Assembly (NCBI GenBank): GCA_036510735.1
Contig: DATCDK010000040.1
Span: forward strand, 1-34,722
Direction of reading: 5' to 3'
Length of the DNA: 34,722 bases
From: PALSA-607 sp036510735
GTDB taxonomy: Bacteria; Actinomycetota; Actinomycetes; Acidothermales; Acidothermaceae
Part shown: piece by piece, positions 1-8,191 of the stretch
Numbering within the stretch: position 1 is the first letter of the stretch
Layout: every line of letters starts with the position of its first letter
The notes under the pieces: model-generated
Seen by the model: the letters and a program-made list of their open reading frames with translations, nothing else
What the model was told of the DNA's origin: nothing
Database searches by the model: none
Made by a program: the position numbers and the translations under genes

Positions 1-1202
1 CTACATGCGCCGATGAGCACGACAGCCCGCAAACGAGGTGCCGCCATTCGAACCACATCGTCGAACGCGATGCCCTTCCCGAGCCCGCCCGCGATCCACA
101 CGATGGAGTCAAATGACGTGAGCGATGCCGCGGCCGCATGCGGGCTGGTGGCCTTCGAGTCGTCAACGAAGCGAACGTCGTCGATCACTGCGACTTCGGC
201 AATCCGATGTGGAGCAGGGGTAAATGTCCTTAGTCCCTCCGCGACGGCACCCGGCGGGACGCCATAGGCCCTCGCGAGTGCTGCGGCGGCAAGTGCATTG
301 GCAACGTTGTGTGGGCCCGGAACGATGACGTCGGCCAGCGTGGCAACCTCGATGGCCTCATTGTCGGCATCATCAACGAAGGCGCGGTCGACCAGGAGGT
401 CTTCAACGACACCTAGCTGATGCGGACGCGGACTGTGCAACGTGAATGCAACCCGACGCCCTGGCGCGCGCGCGAGCAGCCTGGTACTGACCGGATCGTC
501 CGCGTTGCCGACGGCGCAGGTCTCCTCATGCGCGAAGGCAAGGCCTTTGGCCGCTACGTAGTCCTCGAAGGAATCGCCCCACCAATCGAGATGGTCGGGC
601 GCGACGTTGAGAATCGCGGCGGCCGCAGGCGCCACCGACCGCGACCAGTGCAGTTGAAAGCTGCCAAGCTCGACAGCCAACGCGTCGTAGGGACCATTGA
701 CGACCTCGACAAGTGCGGTGCCGATGTTACCGGCGGTTGCCGTGCGGTGCCCGGCCGCCCGCAGTATCGATGCGAGCATCAGAGTGGCCGTTGTCTTTCC
801 GTCGGTGCCGGTGACGACCAGCCAGGCGGGCGCGCCGGGCTTGCGCAACCGCCACGCCAGCTCGGGCTCGCCCCACACCGCGACACCCGACGCTGCCGCC
901 GCCACGAATAACGGTGATTCCCGACGCCAGCCCGGCGACGTCACGACGAGTTGGGCTGCCGGTGGCAGGGTGTCCCCGTGACCGAGTCTGACCTCGACGC
1001 CAAGCGTTCGCAGGTCGGCCGCGGCTTGCTGTTCCCTCTCGCCGGCACCTGCGTCGATCACAATCACGTCGGCACCGAGTGCGCGCAACACCCGCGCGCA
1101 CGCAACACCGGACACCCCGACGCCCGCAACGCAGACCGTCAACTCATGCCAAGGCGCGTCATAGGCCGCTGCGGGTAACCATGACGGAATCACGACTGCC
1201 AT
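1..1202 (-). CDS. murD: UDP-N-acetylmuramoylalanine--D-glutamate ligase MurD (3' end cut by window)
   Basis: This cytoplasmic Mur ligase adds D-glutamate to UDP-MurNAc-L-Ala, using ATP. The frame is open from ATG 1202 to the window edge, about 400 codons with no stop, so only the end of the C-terminal domain is missing. Visible landmarks are an N-terminal Rossmann-like start (VCVAGVGVSGVA), the P-loop VTGTDGKTT, a family signature reading ELGSFQL where ELSSFQL is usual, NVAPDHLDW, a conserved AAK, and the Mur ligase C-terminal motifs HRIAEV and FVDDSKATSPHA. The start overlaps the 3' end of mraY by 13 nt, consistent with coupled translation in the dcw operon. Oddity: the P-loop has Asp where Asn (GTNGKTT) is commoner. 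Identity is secure from motifs plus gene order. Confidence 0.95.
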   Translation of the reverse strand, partial: MAVVIPSWLPAAAYDAPWHELTVCVAGVGVSGVACARVLRALGADVIVIDAGAGEREQQAAADLRTLGVEVRLGHGDTLPPAAQLVVTSPGWRRESPLFVAAAASGVAVWGEPELAWRLRKPGAPAWLVVTGTDGKTTATLMLASILRAAGHRTATAGNIGTALVEVVNGPYDALAVELGSFQLHWSRSVAPAAAAILNVAPDHLDWWGDSFEDYVAAKGLAFAHEETCAVGNADDPVSTRLLARAPGRRVAFTLHSPRPHQLGVVEDLLVDRAFVDDADNEAIEVATLADVIVPGPHNVANALAAAALARAYGVPPGAVAEGLRTFTPAPHRIAEVAVIDDVRFVDDSKATSPHAAAASLTSFDSIVWIAGGLGKGIAFDDVVRMAAPRLRAVVLIGAC

Positions 1203-2251
1203 GTGATCCACTCGGCGTAGAAGATGCCGAGGCCGAGCGCAGCGGCAAGACCCGCAATGATCCAGAACCGGATGACGATCGTCACCTCGGCCCATCCCTT
1301 GAGCTCGAAGTGATGCTGCAGTGGTGCCATCTTGAACACGCGGCGATGCGTCATCTTGAAGTAGCCGATCTGGATGAGGCTCGACATGGTGATGACGACG
1401 AACAATCCACCGAGCACGGCGAGCAGTAATTCGGTGCGCGTCATGATCGCCATGCCGGCCAGCGCGCCGCCGAGCGCGAGTGAGCCGGTGTCGCCCATAA
1501 AGATGCGGGCCGGTGCGGCGTTCCACCACAGAAATCCTGCGCACGCGCCCGCAAAGGCCGCCGCCAGGATCGCCAGATCGAACGGGTCTCGAACGGGGTA
1601 GCAGCCCGCCGCGGCTTTGGTGAGGCAGTCGTTGCGGCCTTGCCAGAACGTCATGATGACGAAGGCCGCAAAGATCATTGTTGACGCCCCAGTCGCGAGA
1701 CCGTCGAGGCCGTCGGTGAGATTCACCCCATTCGATGTCGACGACACCATCACGAGCGCCCACACGACGAAACCAACGGCACCAAGCGTCACCGTCGTGT
1801 CGCGAACGAACGAGATATGGGTCGACGCTGGATGAATACCTGAGCTGTCGGGGAATTGCAGCACGAGCACGCCGAAGACGACCGCGACGAGCGTTTGCCC
1901 GAGCAGCTTTGTACGTGCCCGAAGACCGAGGTTGCGCTGCATCCGAACCTTGATGAAGTCGTCGAGAAATCCCACCAACCCAAGGCCCGTCGCGAGTCCG
2001 AGCACCAGCAAGCCAGACGCAGTCGGGCCGCTCGCACTCAGCATGTTGCCACCCGCGTAGCCGAGAATCGCGGCGATCAGGATGACGGTGCCACCCATCG
2101 TCGGGGTACCGCGCTTGGTGTGATGTGTCGTGGGTCCGTCGTCGCGGATCAACTGGCCGTAACCGCGTTGGCGCAAGAACCTGATCGCGAACGGCGTACC
2201 GAACAGCGACACGATCAGCGAGATCGTGCCTGCGGCCAGGATCCCCTTCAC
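1190..2251 (-). CDS. mraY: Phospho-N-acetylmuramoyl-pentapeptide-transferase MraY
   Basis: This integral membrane enzyme transfers phospho-MurNAc-pentapeptide to undecaprenyl phosphate, making lipid I. It has 353 residues, close to the usual 350-360, and many hydrophobic segments (about ten are expected). Family motifs appear in order: DDGPTTHHTKRGTPTMGG near residue 40, GFLDDFIKV near 95, SNGVNLTDGLDGLA near 170-185, FMGDTGSLALGG near 250, and APLQHHFELKGW near 310. The aspartates of the DD and NLTDGLDG motifs that bind magnesium in this family are present. The ATG start overlaps the murF stop as ATGA, and the 3' end overlaps murD by 13 nt. Confidence 0.97.
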   Translation of the reverse strand: MKGILAAGTISLIVSLFGTPFAIRFLRQRGYGQLIRDDGPTTHHTKRGTPTMGGTVILIAAILGYAGGNMLSASGPTASGLLVLGLATGLGLVGFLDDFIKVRMQRNLGLRARTKLLGQTLVAVVFGVLVLQFPDSSGIHPASTHISFVRDTTVTLGAVGFVVWALVMVSSTSNGVNLTDGLDGLATGASTMIFAAFVIMTFWQGRNDCLTKAAAGCYPVRDPFDLAILAAAFAGACAGFLWWNAAPARIFMGDTGSLALGGALAGMAIMTRTELLLAVLGGLFVVITMSSLIQIGYFKMTHRRVFKMAPLQHHFELKGWAEVTIVIRFWIIAGLAAALGLGIFYAEWITWQS

Positions 2252-3675
2252 TTGCTCGCTCCGGAGTGGCTATCAGGCCCGGCGAGCAAGGCTTCAGCAA
2301 CGCGCTGCAAGTCGGCGGAGCGTGATGCTTTCACCAGTACGACGTCGCCGTCACCAAGGTCTTTCTCGAGGAGAGAAACCGCGTCGGCAACTCCGTCGAC
2401 CACGCTGACCCGCGACGGATCGAACCCAGCCTCGATTGCACCGTCGGCGATGCCCTGCGCTGCTGCACCAACAACGACAAGTTGATGGACGCCGATCAGT
2501 GCCGCCGCAGCGCCGACCTCGCGATGTGCTGTCGCTGCGGCTGGACCGAGCTCGGCCATCACCCCGAGGACAGCGTGCATTCGACGTGGCCGGCGCGCGC
2601 CATCTCCGCCCGAGCCCATTGCGGCCAGCGCCGCCAATGCGGCCTTCATCGATTCCGGATTCGCGTTGTACGCATCGTTGATGACGACGACGCCGTCGGC
2701 GCGCTCCGACACCTGCATGCGCCACCGGCTAACTGGTTCGACTCCCGCCAACCCTGCCGCGACTTCGTCAAGGCCGAGCCCCAGCTCAAGGGCCACAGCA
2801 GTTGCGGCAAGTGCGTTCAACACGTGGTGCGCGCCATGCAACGACAGCGAGACCTCGACCGGGCCACGAACCGTGAGCATGCGAAAGGTCGGGCGAGCCA
2901 GTTCATCGAGCACAACGTCAACCGCTCGAACATCCGCGCGCGTACCGAGTCCGAATGTCACGACGCGCGCGCCGGTCCGCGCCGCCATCGCGAACACGGC
3001 ATCGTCATCAGCGCTGAGCACAGCGAGACCATCGTCCGGAAGAGCCTCGACGAGTTCCCCTTTGGCCTGCGCTACCGCGGTTTGACTGCCGAACTCGCCA
3101 AGATGCGCGGCGCCCACATTGAGCACGACGCCGATCTGCGGCCTCGCGATCCCGCAGAGGTACGCGATGTGATCGAGTCCGCGTGCGCTGTATTCGAGGA
3201 CCAGGTACCTGGTGTCTGCGTCGGCCCGCAGCACGGTGAGTGGCAATCCGACCTCGGTGTTGAACGACCCCTCGGGCGCGACCGTCGGCCCGCATTTCGT
3301 CAGGAGTTGGCCGACGATGTCCTTCGTGCTCGTCTTGCCGCTCGACCCGGTGATACCGACGACCACGGGGTTCGCCAGCCGGTGCAGGTAGCCGCGCGCA
3401 AGGTCACCGAGGGCGCGCACGGTGTCGCCGACGACAACCGCGGGCACTGCGACCGGCCGGCTCGCCAGAACAACCGGAGCCCCGTCGGCGACTGCCTGCG
3501 CGACGAAGTCGTGCCCGTCGACGCGCGCTCCCGAGACCGCAACGAAGAGACACCCGCGACTGACCCTGCGCGAGTCGACGACCACTGGGCCGATGACGCG
3601 CGCGGCCGGATCCGCAAGGTCTGACACGACACCATGGCTCAGTTGTGCGATCTCACTAACCGTCAGCGTCATCAT
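2248..3675 (-). CDS. murF: UDP-N-acetylmuramoyl-tripeptide--D-alanyl-D-alanine ligase MurF
   Basis: MurF adds D-Ala-D-Ala to the UDP-MurNAc tripeptide, the last cytoplasmic step of precursor assembly. The 475-residue protein has the MurF N-terminal domain (VVVDSRRVSRGCLFVA near 31-47), a P-loop GSSGKT at residues 110-115, a central Mur ligase domain with NVGAAHLGEFGS, and the C-terminal motif VINDAYNANPESMKAAL, which is highly characteristic of MurF. The start is ATG 3675 or the adjacent ATG 3672; the first overlaps the murE stop as ATGA. No strong Shine-Dalgarno sequence precedes it, so coupling to murE translation is likely. The C-terminal tail GPDSHSGASK is short and polar. Confidence 0.96.
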   Translation of the reverse strand: MMTLTVSEIAQLSHGVVSDLADPAARVIGPVVVDSRRVSRGCLFVAVSGARVDGHDFVAQAVADGAPVVLASRPVAVPAVVVGDTVRALGDLARGYLHRLANPVVVGITGSSGKTSTKDIVGQLLTKCGPTVAPEGSFNTEVGLPLTVLRADADTRYLVLEYSARGLDHIAYLCGIARPQIGVVLNVGAAHLGEFGSQTAVAQAKGELVEALPDDGLAVLSADDDAVFAMAARTGARVVTFGLGTRADVRAVDVVLDELARPTFRMLTVRGPVEVSLSLHGAHHVLNALAATAVALELGLGLDEVAAGLAGVEPVSRWRMQVSERADGVVVINDAYNANPESMKAALAALAAMGSGGDGARRPRRMHAVLGVMAELGPAAATAHREVGAAAALIGVHQLVVVGAAAQGIADGAIEAGFDPSRVSVVDGVADAVSLLEKDLGDGDVVLVKASRSADLQRVAEALLAGPDSHSGASK

Positions 3676-5249
3676 GAAGCGCCGGCGCCGTTGGTCAACG
3701 CAGCGAGTTCAGCACGCAAGACAGTGCGGTCGTCGAACGGGTACACCACGCCGCCGACCTCCTGCCCTTGTTCATGACCCTTACCGGCGACGACAACGAC
3801 ATCACCGGCCCGAGCCTGACTGACAGCGATCTGGATCGCCGTCAACCTGTCGAGTTCGACGATCACCTCGCCGCGCTGCTCGGGGGCGACCCTCATCGCA
3901 CCTTCGTGCATCGCGGCAAGGATCTTGTCCGGGTCTTCGCTGCGCGGATTGTCGCTGGTCAGCACCGCGACATCGGCGAGGCGCGCGGCGGCCGCACCCA
4001 TCAGTGGCCGTTTTGCTCGGTCGCGGTCACCACCGCAGCCAAGGACGACGATGAGTCGGCCGGTGGTCGTCGGACGCAATGTGGTCAGGAGCGTCACCAC
4101 GGCGTCGGGCGTGTGTGCGTAGTCGACAAGAGCCGTAAACGGCTGCGACACCGAGACGGCTTCCATCCGGCCCGGCACGACGAGCACGTCGGCGATGCCG
4201 CGGGCGGCCGCGTGCGGATCGATTCCGGCGACGACGAGTGTGACAAACGCGAGCAAGGCGTTGGCGATGTTGAACGACCCAGGAAGCCGGATCGAGACCG
4301 ACGTCACAACGTCAGGACCGTGCACGACGAACTCGGTGCCATTGTCCGGACCGCGTGACACGTCGCTCAGCCACCACTGGGCGTTGCGGGTCGTTGCCGA
4401 CACCGTGGTCAGCGGGATCTCTGCCGTACCTACGAGGCCAAGCAATCGGCGTCCGTGCTCGTCGTCGACATTGACCACCCCCGCGCGCGCGAACTGCGGG
4501 GTGAACAGTCGCGCCTTCGCGTTGAAGTAGTCGTCGAGATCCGCGTGGAAATCCAGATGGTCCTGAGACAAGTTGCTGAACGCCACCACCTCGAACGCCG
4601 TGCCATCGACGCGGTGCAACGCAAGCGCGTGGCTGGAGACCTCCATCGAGACCGACCCGACGCCGCGTTCGACCATCACGGCCAGCAGGGCCTGCAGGTC
4701 TGGGGCTTCCGGCGTCGTGCGTGCACTGGGAGCAACCCACTCGCCGATCCTGGTCTCGATCGTCCCGACCAAGCCGGTCTTTTGTCCGGCTGCACGCAGT
4801 CCTGCGTCGAGCAGGTACGACGTCGTCGTCTTGCCGTTCGTGCCGGTCACGCCGAGCACCCGCAGCTGTTTTGACGGTTCGCCGTAAATCCATGACGCGA
4901 CGTCGCCGAGCTCGGCGCGCGGATCGCCCACCACCAGGACGGGCGTGCCGAGGCTGCCCGCGGCATCGACGATTGACCGCCCTGCTTCATCAGTCAGGAC
5001 ACCGACCGCCCCGGCCGCGACGGCCCGATCGGCAAATCGCGCGCCATGCGTGTGAGTGCCCGGCAGTGCCGCGTACAGGTCGCCGGGCAATACCGCCGCC
5101 GAATCGTGGGTGACCCCGGTGACCGCTGCATCAACAGGGCCGACACCGGCAACCAGGACGGCGCCAACGCGATCAGCGAGGTCGACCAGCCGCCGCGACG
5201 GCGTCGCCACCGGACGTAAAGAGGTTGAACGCTGCTCTGGGCCGGGCAC
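3672..5249 (-). CDS. murE: UDP-MurNAc-tripeptide synthetase MurE (meso-DAP type)
   Basis: MurE adds the third stem-peptide residue to UDP-MurNAc-L-Ala-D-Glu. The 525-residue protein carries the P-loop GTNGKTT (residues 136-142), a central domain with SMEVSSHALALHRVDG and FSNLSQDHLDFH, and the C-terminal motif SDNPRSEDP with DNPR at 433-436. DNPR is the signature of enzymes that select meso-diaminopimelate; lysine-adding enzymes usually differ there. The peptidoglycan is therefore expected to be of the DAP type. The start is GTG 5249, 18 bp after ftsI, with an AGGGTGGAG stretch upstream as a likely ribosome binding site. The stop overlaps murF by 4 nt. Confidence 0.96.
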   Translation of the reverse strand: MPGPEQRSTSLRPVATPSRRLVDLADRVGAVLVAGVGPVDAAVTGVTHDSAAVLPGDLYAALPGTHTHGARFADRAVAAGAVGVLTDEAGRSIVDAAGSLGTPVLVVGDPRAELGDVASWIYGEPSKQLRVLGVTGTNGKTTTSYLLDAGLRAAGQKTGLVGTIETRIGEWVAPSARTTPEAPDLQALLAVMVERGVGSVSMEVSSHALALHRVDGTAFEVVAFSNLSQDHLDFHADLDDYFNAKARLFTPQFARAGVVNVDDEHGRRLLGLVGTAEIPLTTVSATTRNAQWWLSDVSRGPDNGTEFVVHGPDVVTSVSIRLPGSFNIANALLAFVTLVVAGIDPHAAARGIADVLVVPGRMEAVSVSQPFTALVDYAHTPDAVVTLLTTLRPTTTGRLIVVLGCGGDRDRAKRPLMGAAAARLADVAVLTSDNPRSEDPDKILAAMHEGAMRVAPEQRGEVIVELDRLTAIQIAVSQARAGDVVVVAGKGHEQGQEVGGVVYPFDDRTVLRAELAALTNGAGAS

Positions 5250-5267
5250 GGCGCTCCACCCTACCCG

Positions 5268-7373
5268 TCAGGGAAGGCTGAGCTTGACGACCGGCGGGGT
5301 CGTCCCCGTCGGCGGAATCTTCTCCGACTCGAGCGCGAACGACATAACGTCCTTGAAAACCGGTGCCGCGATCGAGCCGCCGTAGTGGCCATTGGTCGGG
5401 TTGTCGAGCACCACAAGGACGACGAGTTGCGGGTTGTCCGCCGGTGCGAATCCGACGAAGGACGCCGTGTAGCCGCGGTAGCACCCGCATGTGGGGTCGA
5501 CTCGCTGCGCAGTTCCAGTCTTTCCTGCAACCCGGTAGCCAGGGATCCGAGCCTCGGGGGCGGTGCCCTGATCAGTGGTAACCGCCTCCAGCATGCTCTC
5601 GACCTGCGTGGCTGTCGACGCGCTCACGACCCGAGTCTGGGTCGGTGCATTCGCCGGCTTGACCGACCCGTCGGGTTGCAGGAATCCCTTGACCAAACTG
5701 GGCTCGACGCGCACTCCGCCGTTCGCGATCGTCGAGTAGACGGTGGCGACCTGCAGCGCATTCACCGCCAGCCCTTGACCGAACGGAACCGTGTACTGCT
5801 GGGTCGCGGACCAGTTGCGCAATGGGTCGAGGATGCCTGGGCTCTCGCCGGGGAAGTTGAGACCTGACGGCTGGCCGAGTCCGAATGCCTGCAGGTACGC
5901 ATACAGCCGGTCGACGCCGACTTTCTCCGACGTAAGGATTGTGCCGATGTTGCTCGACTCTGCAAGCACACCGGCAAGCGTCAAATGCAGAAGCCCGTGC
6001 GACTCGGCATCATGGAAAACCTTGCCTGCGCGAACAAGCGTCGGTGGAACGTCGATCGGCGACATCGGCGTGAGCACACCGGAGTCAATCGCGGCCGACA
6101 TCGTGATGACCTTGTTGGTACTACCCGGCTCGAAAACATCAGACAGAGCTGAGTTTCCGCGGTCTTCAGCGGGCGCGGCGCCAGGATCGGCGGGGTCGAA
6201 GGTCGGTGTCGTCGCCATCGCGAGGATCTGCCCGGTGCGCGGTTGCATCACGATGACGGAACCGCCATCAGCGCCCGTCGTTTTCACCGAGGCGGCAATG
6301 GCCTGCTGCGCTTTCCACTGAATGTCGCGGTCGATCGTGAGTTGAATGCCTTGACCAGGCACAGCGGGCTGACCGCCACCGACGCCGTCCGGTATGACCT
6401 GACCGTCGTGACCGACCTGCACAGTGAGCTGCCCCGCCTTGCCAGCCAACACGTTCTGGTACTGATACTCGAGGCCGCCAAGTCCCTTGCCGTCTGAACC
6501 GACGAAACCGACGACGTTCGCTGCAACGTTGCCGGCTGGGTACACGCGCTTGTTCGTGTTCTCCGTCGTCACACCTGGCAGGTCAAGGGCGAGCACCTGC
6601 TTGGCAACTTGCGGTGTGACGGCACGGGCCAAGTAGACGAACTGACTCTTGCCGGTGAGGTCGCTCACCAACGTGAAGCGATTGACACCAAGGATCGGCG
6701 CGAGTGTTCCCGCCATCGTCCACGGACTCGTGGTTTTCGAGTTGGTGGCAACCAGCGGATCTCCGATGATGTCGCTCGCGTTCACCGTGTCGGCGAGGGT
6801 CGCGCCGTTGCGATCCACAATCGAGCCGCGTTGCGCCGGCAGCGTCACCTTGTGCAAATACTGCGCATTCGCATCTGCGGCATAGACAGTGGAGTCGACG
6901 CCCTGCAGTTGCAAGAGGCGACCAACGAACACGATCATCACGAACCCGATCACCAGCAGGCCGCCGTGCAATCGGCGGGCCGGGAAGCCGAGCCGGCCAA
7001 TAGTGCGGCGGGGCGGTCGTGGGGGACGACGCGTGGGCGGACGTCGGCCGGCCGGCTGCCGAGGTCCGCGCGGCTGCTGACGTGGCTGACCGGCCTGCCC
7101 GGATCGGCCGGCCTGCCGCAGCTGCCGGACCTCACTCGCCGAGCGCTCGCTGCGCAACCCACCTGGGAGCGGGCGGGTGGCCGGCCGAGGTGCAGTGCCT
7201 CGAGGTGCGGCTGCGCGGGGCGCAGCGGTGCGGGGCGCCGCGGTGCGGGGTGCGGCTGCGCGGGGCGCAGCGGTGCGGGGCGCAGCGGTGCGAGGTACTG
7301 CACCGCGCGGCGCCGCAGGTCGAGGCGCACCGGGGCGCTGGTGCGTGCTGCCTGGCGGTCCGACCCGGTTCAC
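5268..7373 (-). CDS. ftsI: Division-specific transpeptidase, class B penicillin-binding protein FtsI/PBP3
   Basis: This septal peptidoglycan transpeptidase is expected to be anchored in the membrane with the catalytic domain outside. Of 701 residues, about 1-135 form an unusually long cytoplasmic tail rich in Ala, Pro and Arg (APR-type repeats at 16-66, then Arg/Pro/Gln-rich). A single membrane segment lies near 138-154. The dimerisation domain starts with RGSIVDRNG (182-190). The transpeptidase domain has all three catalytic motifs: STNK with Ser418 and Lys421, SSN at 473-475, and KTG at 618-620. The start is GTG 7373, overlapping the upstream stop as GTGA. Many PBP3 proteins are 550-650 residues, so the excess is in the N-terminal tail. 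Confidence 0.95.
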   Translation of the reverse strand: MNRVGPPGSTHQRPGAPRPAAPRGAVPRTAAPRTAAPRAAAPRTAAPRTAAPRAAAPRGTAPRPATRPLPGGLRSERSASEVRQLRQAGRSGQAGQPRQQPRGPRQPAGRRPPTRRPPRPPRRTIGRLGFPARRLHGGLLVIGFVMIVFVGRLLQLQGVDSTVYAADANAQYLHKVTLPAQRGSIVDRNGATLADTVNASDIIGDPLVATNSKTTSPWTMAGTLAPILGVNRFTLVSDLTGKSQFVYLARAVTPQVAKQVLALDLPGVTTENTNKRVYPAGNVAANVVGFVGSDGKGLGGLEYQYQNVLAGKAGQLTVQVGHDGQVIPDGVGGGQPAVPGQGIQLTIDRDIQWKAQQAIAASVKTTGADGGSVIVMQPRTGQILAMATTPTFDPADPGAAPAEDRGNSALSDVFEPGSTNKVITMSAAIDSGVLTPMSPIDVPPTLVRAGKVFHDAESHGLLHLTLAGVLAESSNIGTILTSEKVGVDRLYAYLQAFGLGQPSGLNFPGESPGILDPLRNWSATQQYTVPFGQGLAVNALQVATVYSTIANGGVRVEPSLVKGFLQPDGSVKPANAPTQTRVVSASTATQVESMLEAVTTDQGTAPEARIPGYRVAGKTGTAQRVDPTCGCYRGYTASFVGFAPADNPQLVVLVVLDNPTNGHYGGSIAAPVFKDVMSFALESEKIPPTGTTPPVVKLSLP
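7176..7343 (-). repeat. Ala-Pro-Arg coding repeats in the ftsI 5' end
   Basis: This GC-rich stretch encodes about ten imperfect copies of APR[TAG]A in the cytoplasmic head of FtsI. At the DNA level it appears as 15-bp and 30-bp near-repeats of the type GCGGGGCGCAGCGGTG on the plus strand. Such repeats can change length by slippage while staying in frame. The boundaries are approximate. Confidence 0.75.
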
Positions 7374-8191
7374 GGCGTCGCCTTCGTCGTCGGCTTAGCC
7401 GTGGGCTTCGCGGTTGGTCCAGGAGTGGGTGAGGGCTTCGTCGTCGCCTTGGCAGTCGGACTCGTGCTCGGCTTGGCACTGGGACTCGTACTCGGCTTGG
7501 CGCTCGGGCTCGTGCTCGGCTTGCCCGAAGCCGACGGACTTCCCTTCGCCGATGGCGATACGTCCGGCGACGTCGAGGCCTTGGCCGACGTTGACGCGTT
7601 CGGCGAGCCAGAGGGCGACGGCGACACCGATGCCGACGGCGACGCGGATGGGGACGCACTCGGGCTAGTCGATGCCGACGCCTGCGGTGTTGGGGACGGC
7701 TTCGGAGCAGGTGGCGGTGGCGGACGCAAAGCCTTCGTCGCTGCGCCTAGCACCGCGCCGTCCGACGTTCGCTTGAAGACCGGGTTCGGCGCCGCAACCA
7801 TGCCCAAGGCGACTGCCCGTGCCGCCAATGCCTGCGGGGCGCCCTCGTCGGCAACGGATTGACTCAGTGACTGCACCTGATCGGCGTTGGTCGACTGCTG
7901 GCGCTGGAGCTGGTCGACCGTGAATGAGCCCTGCGCGAGCTTCGTGTTGATCATCAGTACCCCGACCAGGCCGGCCGCGAGCAGCGCCGAGACCAGCAGC
8001 ACGAATGGGGCACGTGGCCTGGCATTTCGCGGCCGCACGACTCGAAGCGCCGGCGGCCGGCTGACAGGCGCACTCGCCGGGGACGTGCTGACGGGCGCAG
8101 TCGTCGCGGGCGCGATGAGAACGCCGTCGATGGCGACATCGGGTGCCGTCGCTTCAGGCACCGTCACTTCAATGAATGGGAGCGCGCTCAC
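7370..8191 (-). CDS. FtsL-like septum protein with a long Ser/Pro/Thr-rich tail
   Basis: Position between rsmH and ftsI, plus topology, identify this as the FtsL-position bitopic division protein. The 273 residues show a Pro/Thr/Ala-rich cytoplasmic head (1-50), a basic patch (VVRPRNARPR, 51-60), one membrane segment near 62-82, and a short predicted coiled coil (83-115, rich in Q, L and S) as in FtsL/DivIC proteins. Residues 116-145 resemble the FtsL end region (ALAARAVALGMV). From about 156 the protein is low complexity: polyproline, then many [ST]PSAS and SAKPSTSP repeats, to the end. By topology this tail would be outside the membrane. The start is GTG 8191 (GTGA overlap with rsmH). FtsL is recognised by context and shape, not by strong sequence identity. 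Confidence 0.75.
   Translation of the reverse strand: MSALPFIEVTVPEATAPDVAIDGVLIAPATTAPVSTSPASAPVSRPPALRVVRPRNARPRAPFVLLVSALLAAGLVGVLMINTKLAQGSFTVDQLQRQQSTNADQVQSLSQSVADEGAPQALAARAVALGMVAAPNPVFKRTSDGAVLGAATKALRPPPPPAPKPSPTPQASASTSPSASPSASPSASVSPSPSGSPNASTSAKASTSPDVSPSAKGSPSASGKPSTSPSAKPSTSPSAKPSTSPTAKATTKPSPTPGPTAKPTAKPTTKATP
7373..7726 (-). repeat. Low-complexity Ser/Pro/Thr/Lys repeat tail of the FtsL-like gene
   Basis: About 118 codons at the 3' end of the FtsL-like gene consist of short repeats, including several near-identical copies of SAKPSTSP in the last third (around 7430-7520). The copies are imperfect at DNA level. Together with the ftsI repeats this makes a low-complexity block of roughly 550 bp spanning the junction of two essential division genes. 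Confidence 0.75.

Noticed and set aside
2482..3624. 380-codon plus-strand reading frame antisense to murF
   Set aside because: A shadow of murF in high-GC DNA, with no domain pattern and no ribosome binding site.
6609..7862. 417-codon plus-strand reading frame antisense to ftsI and the FtsL-like gene
   Set aside because: It mirrors the low-complexity repeats of the two division genes, has no recognisable domain, and the minus-strand genes are certain.
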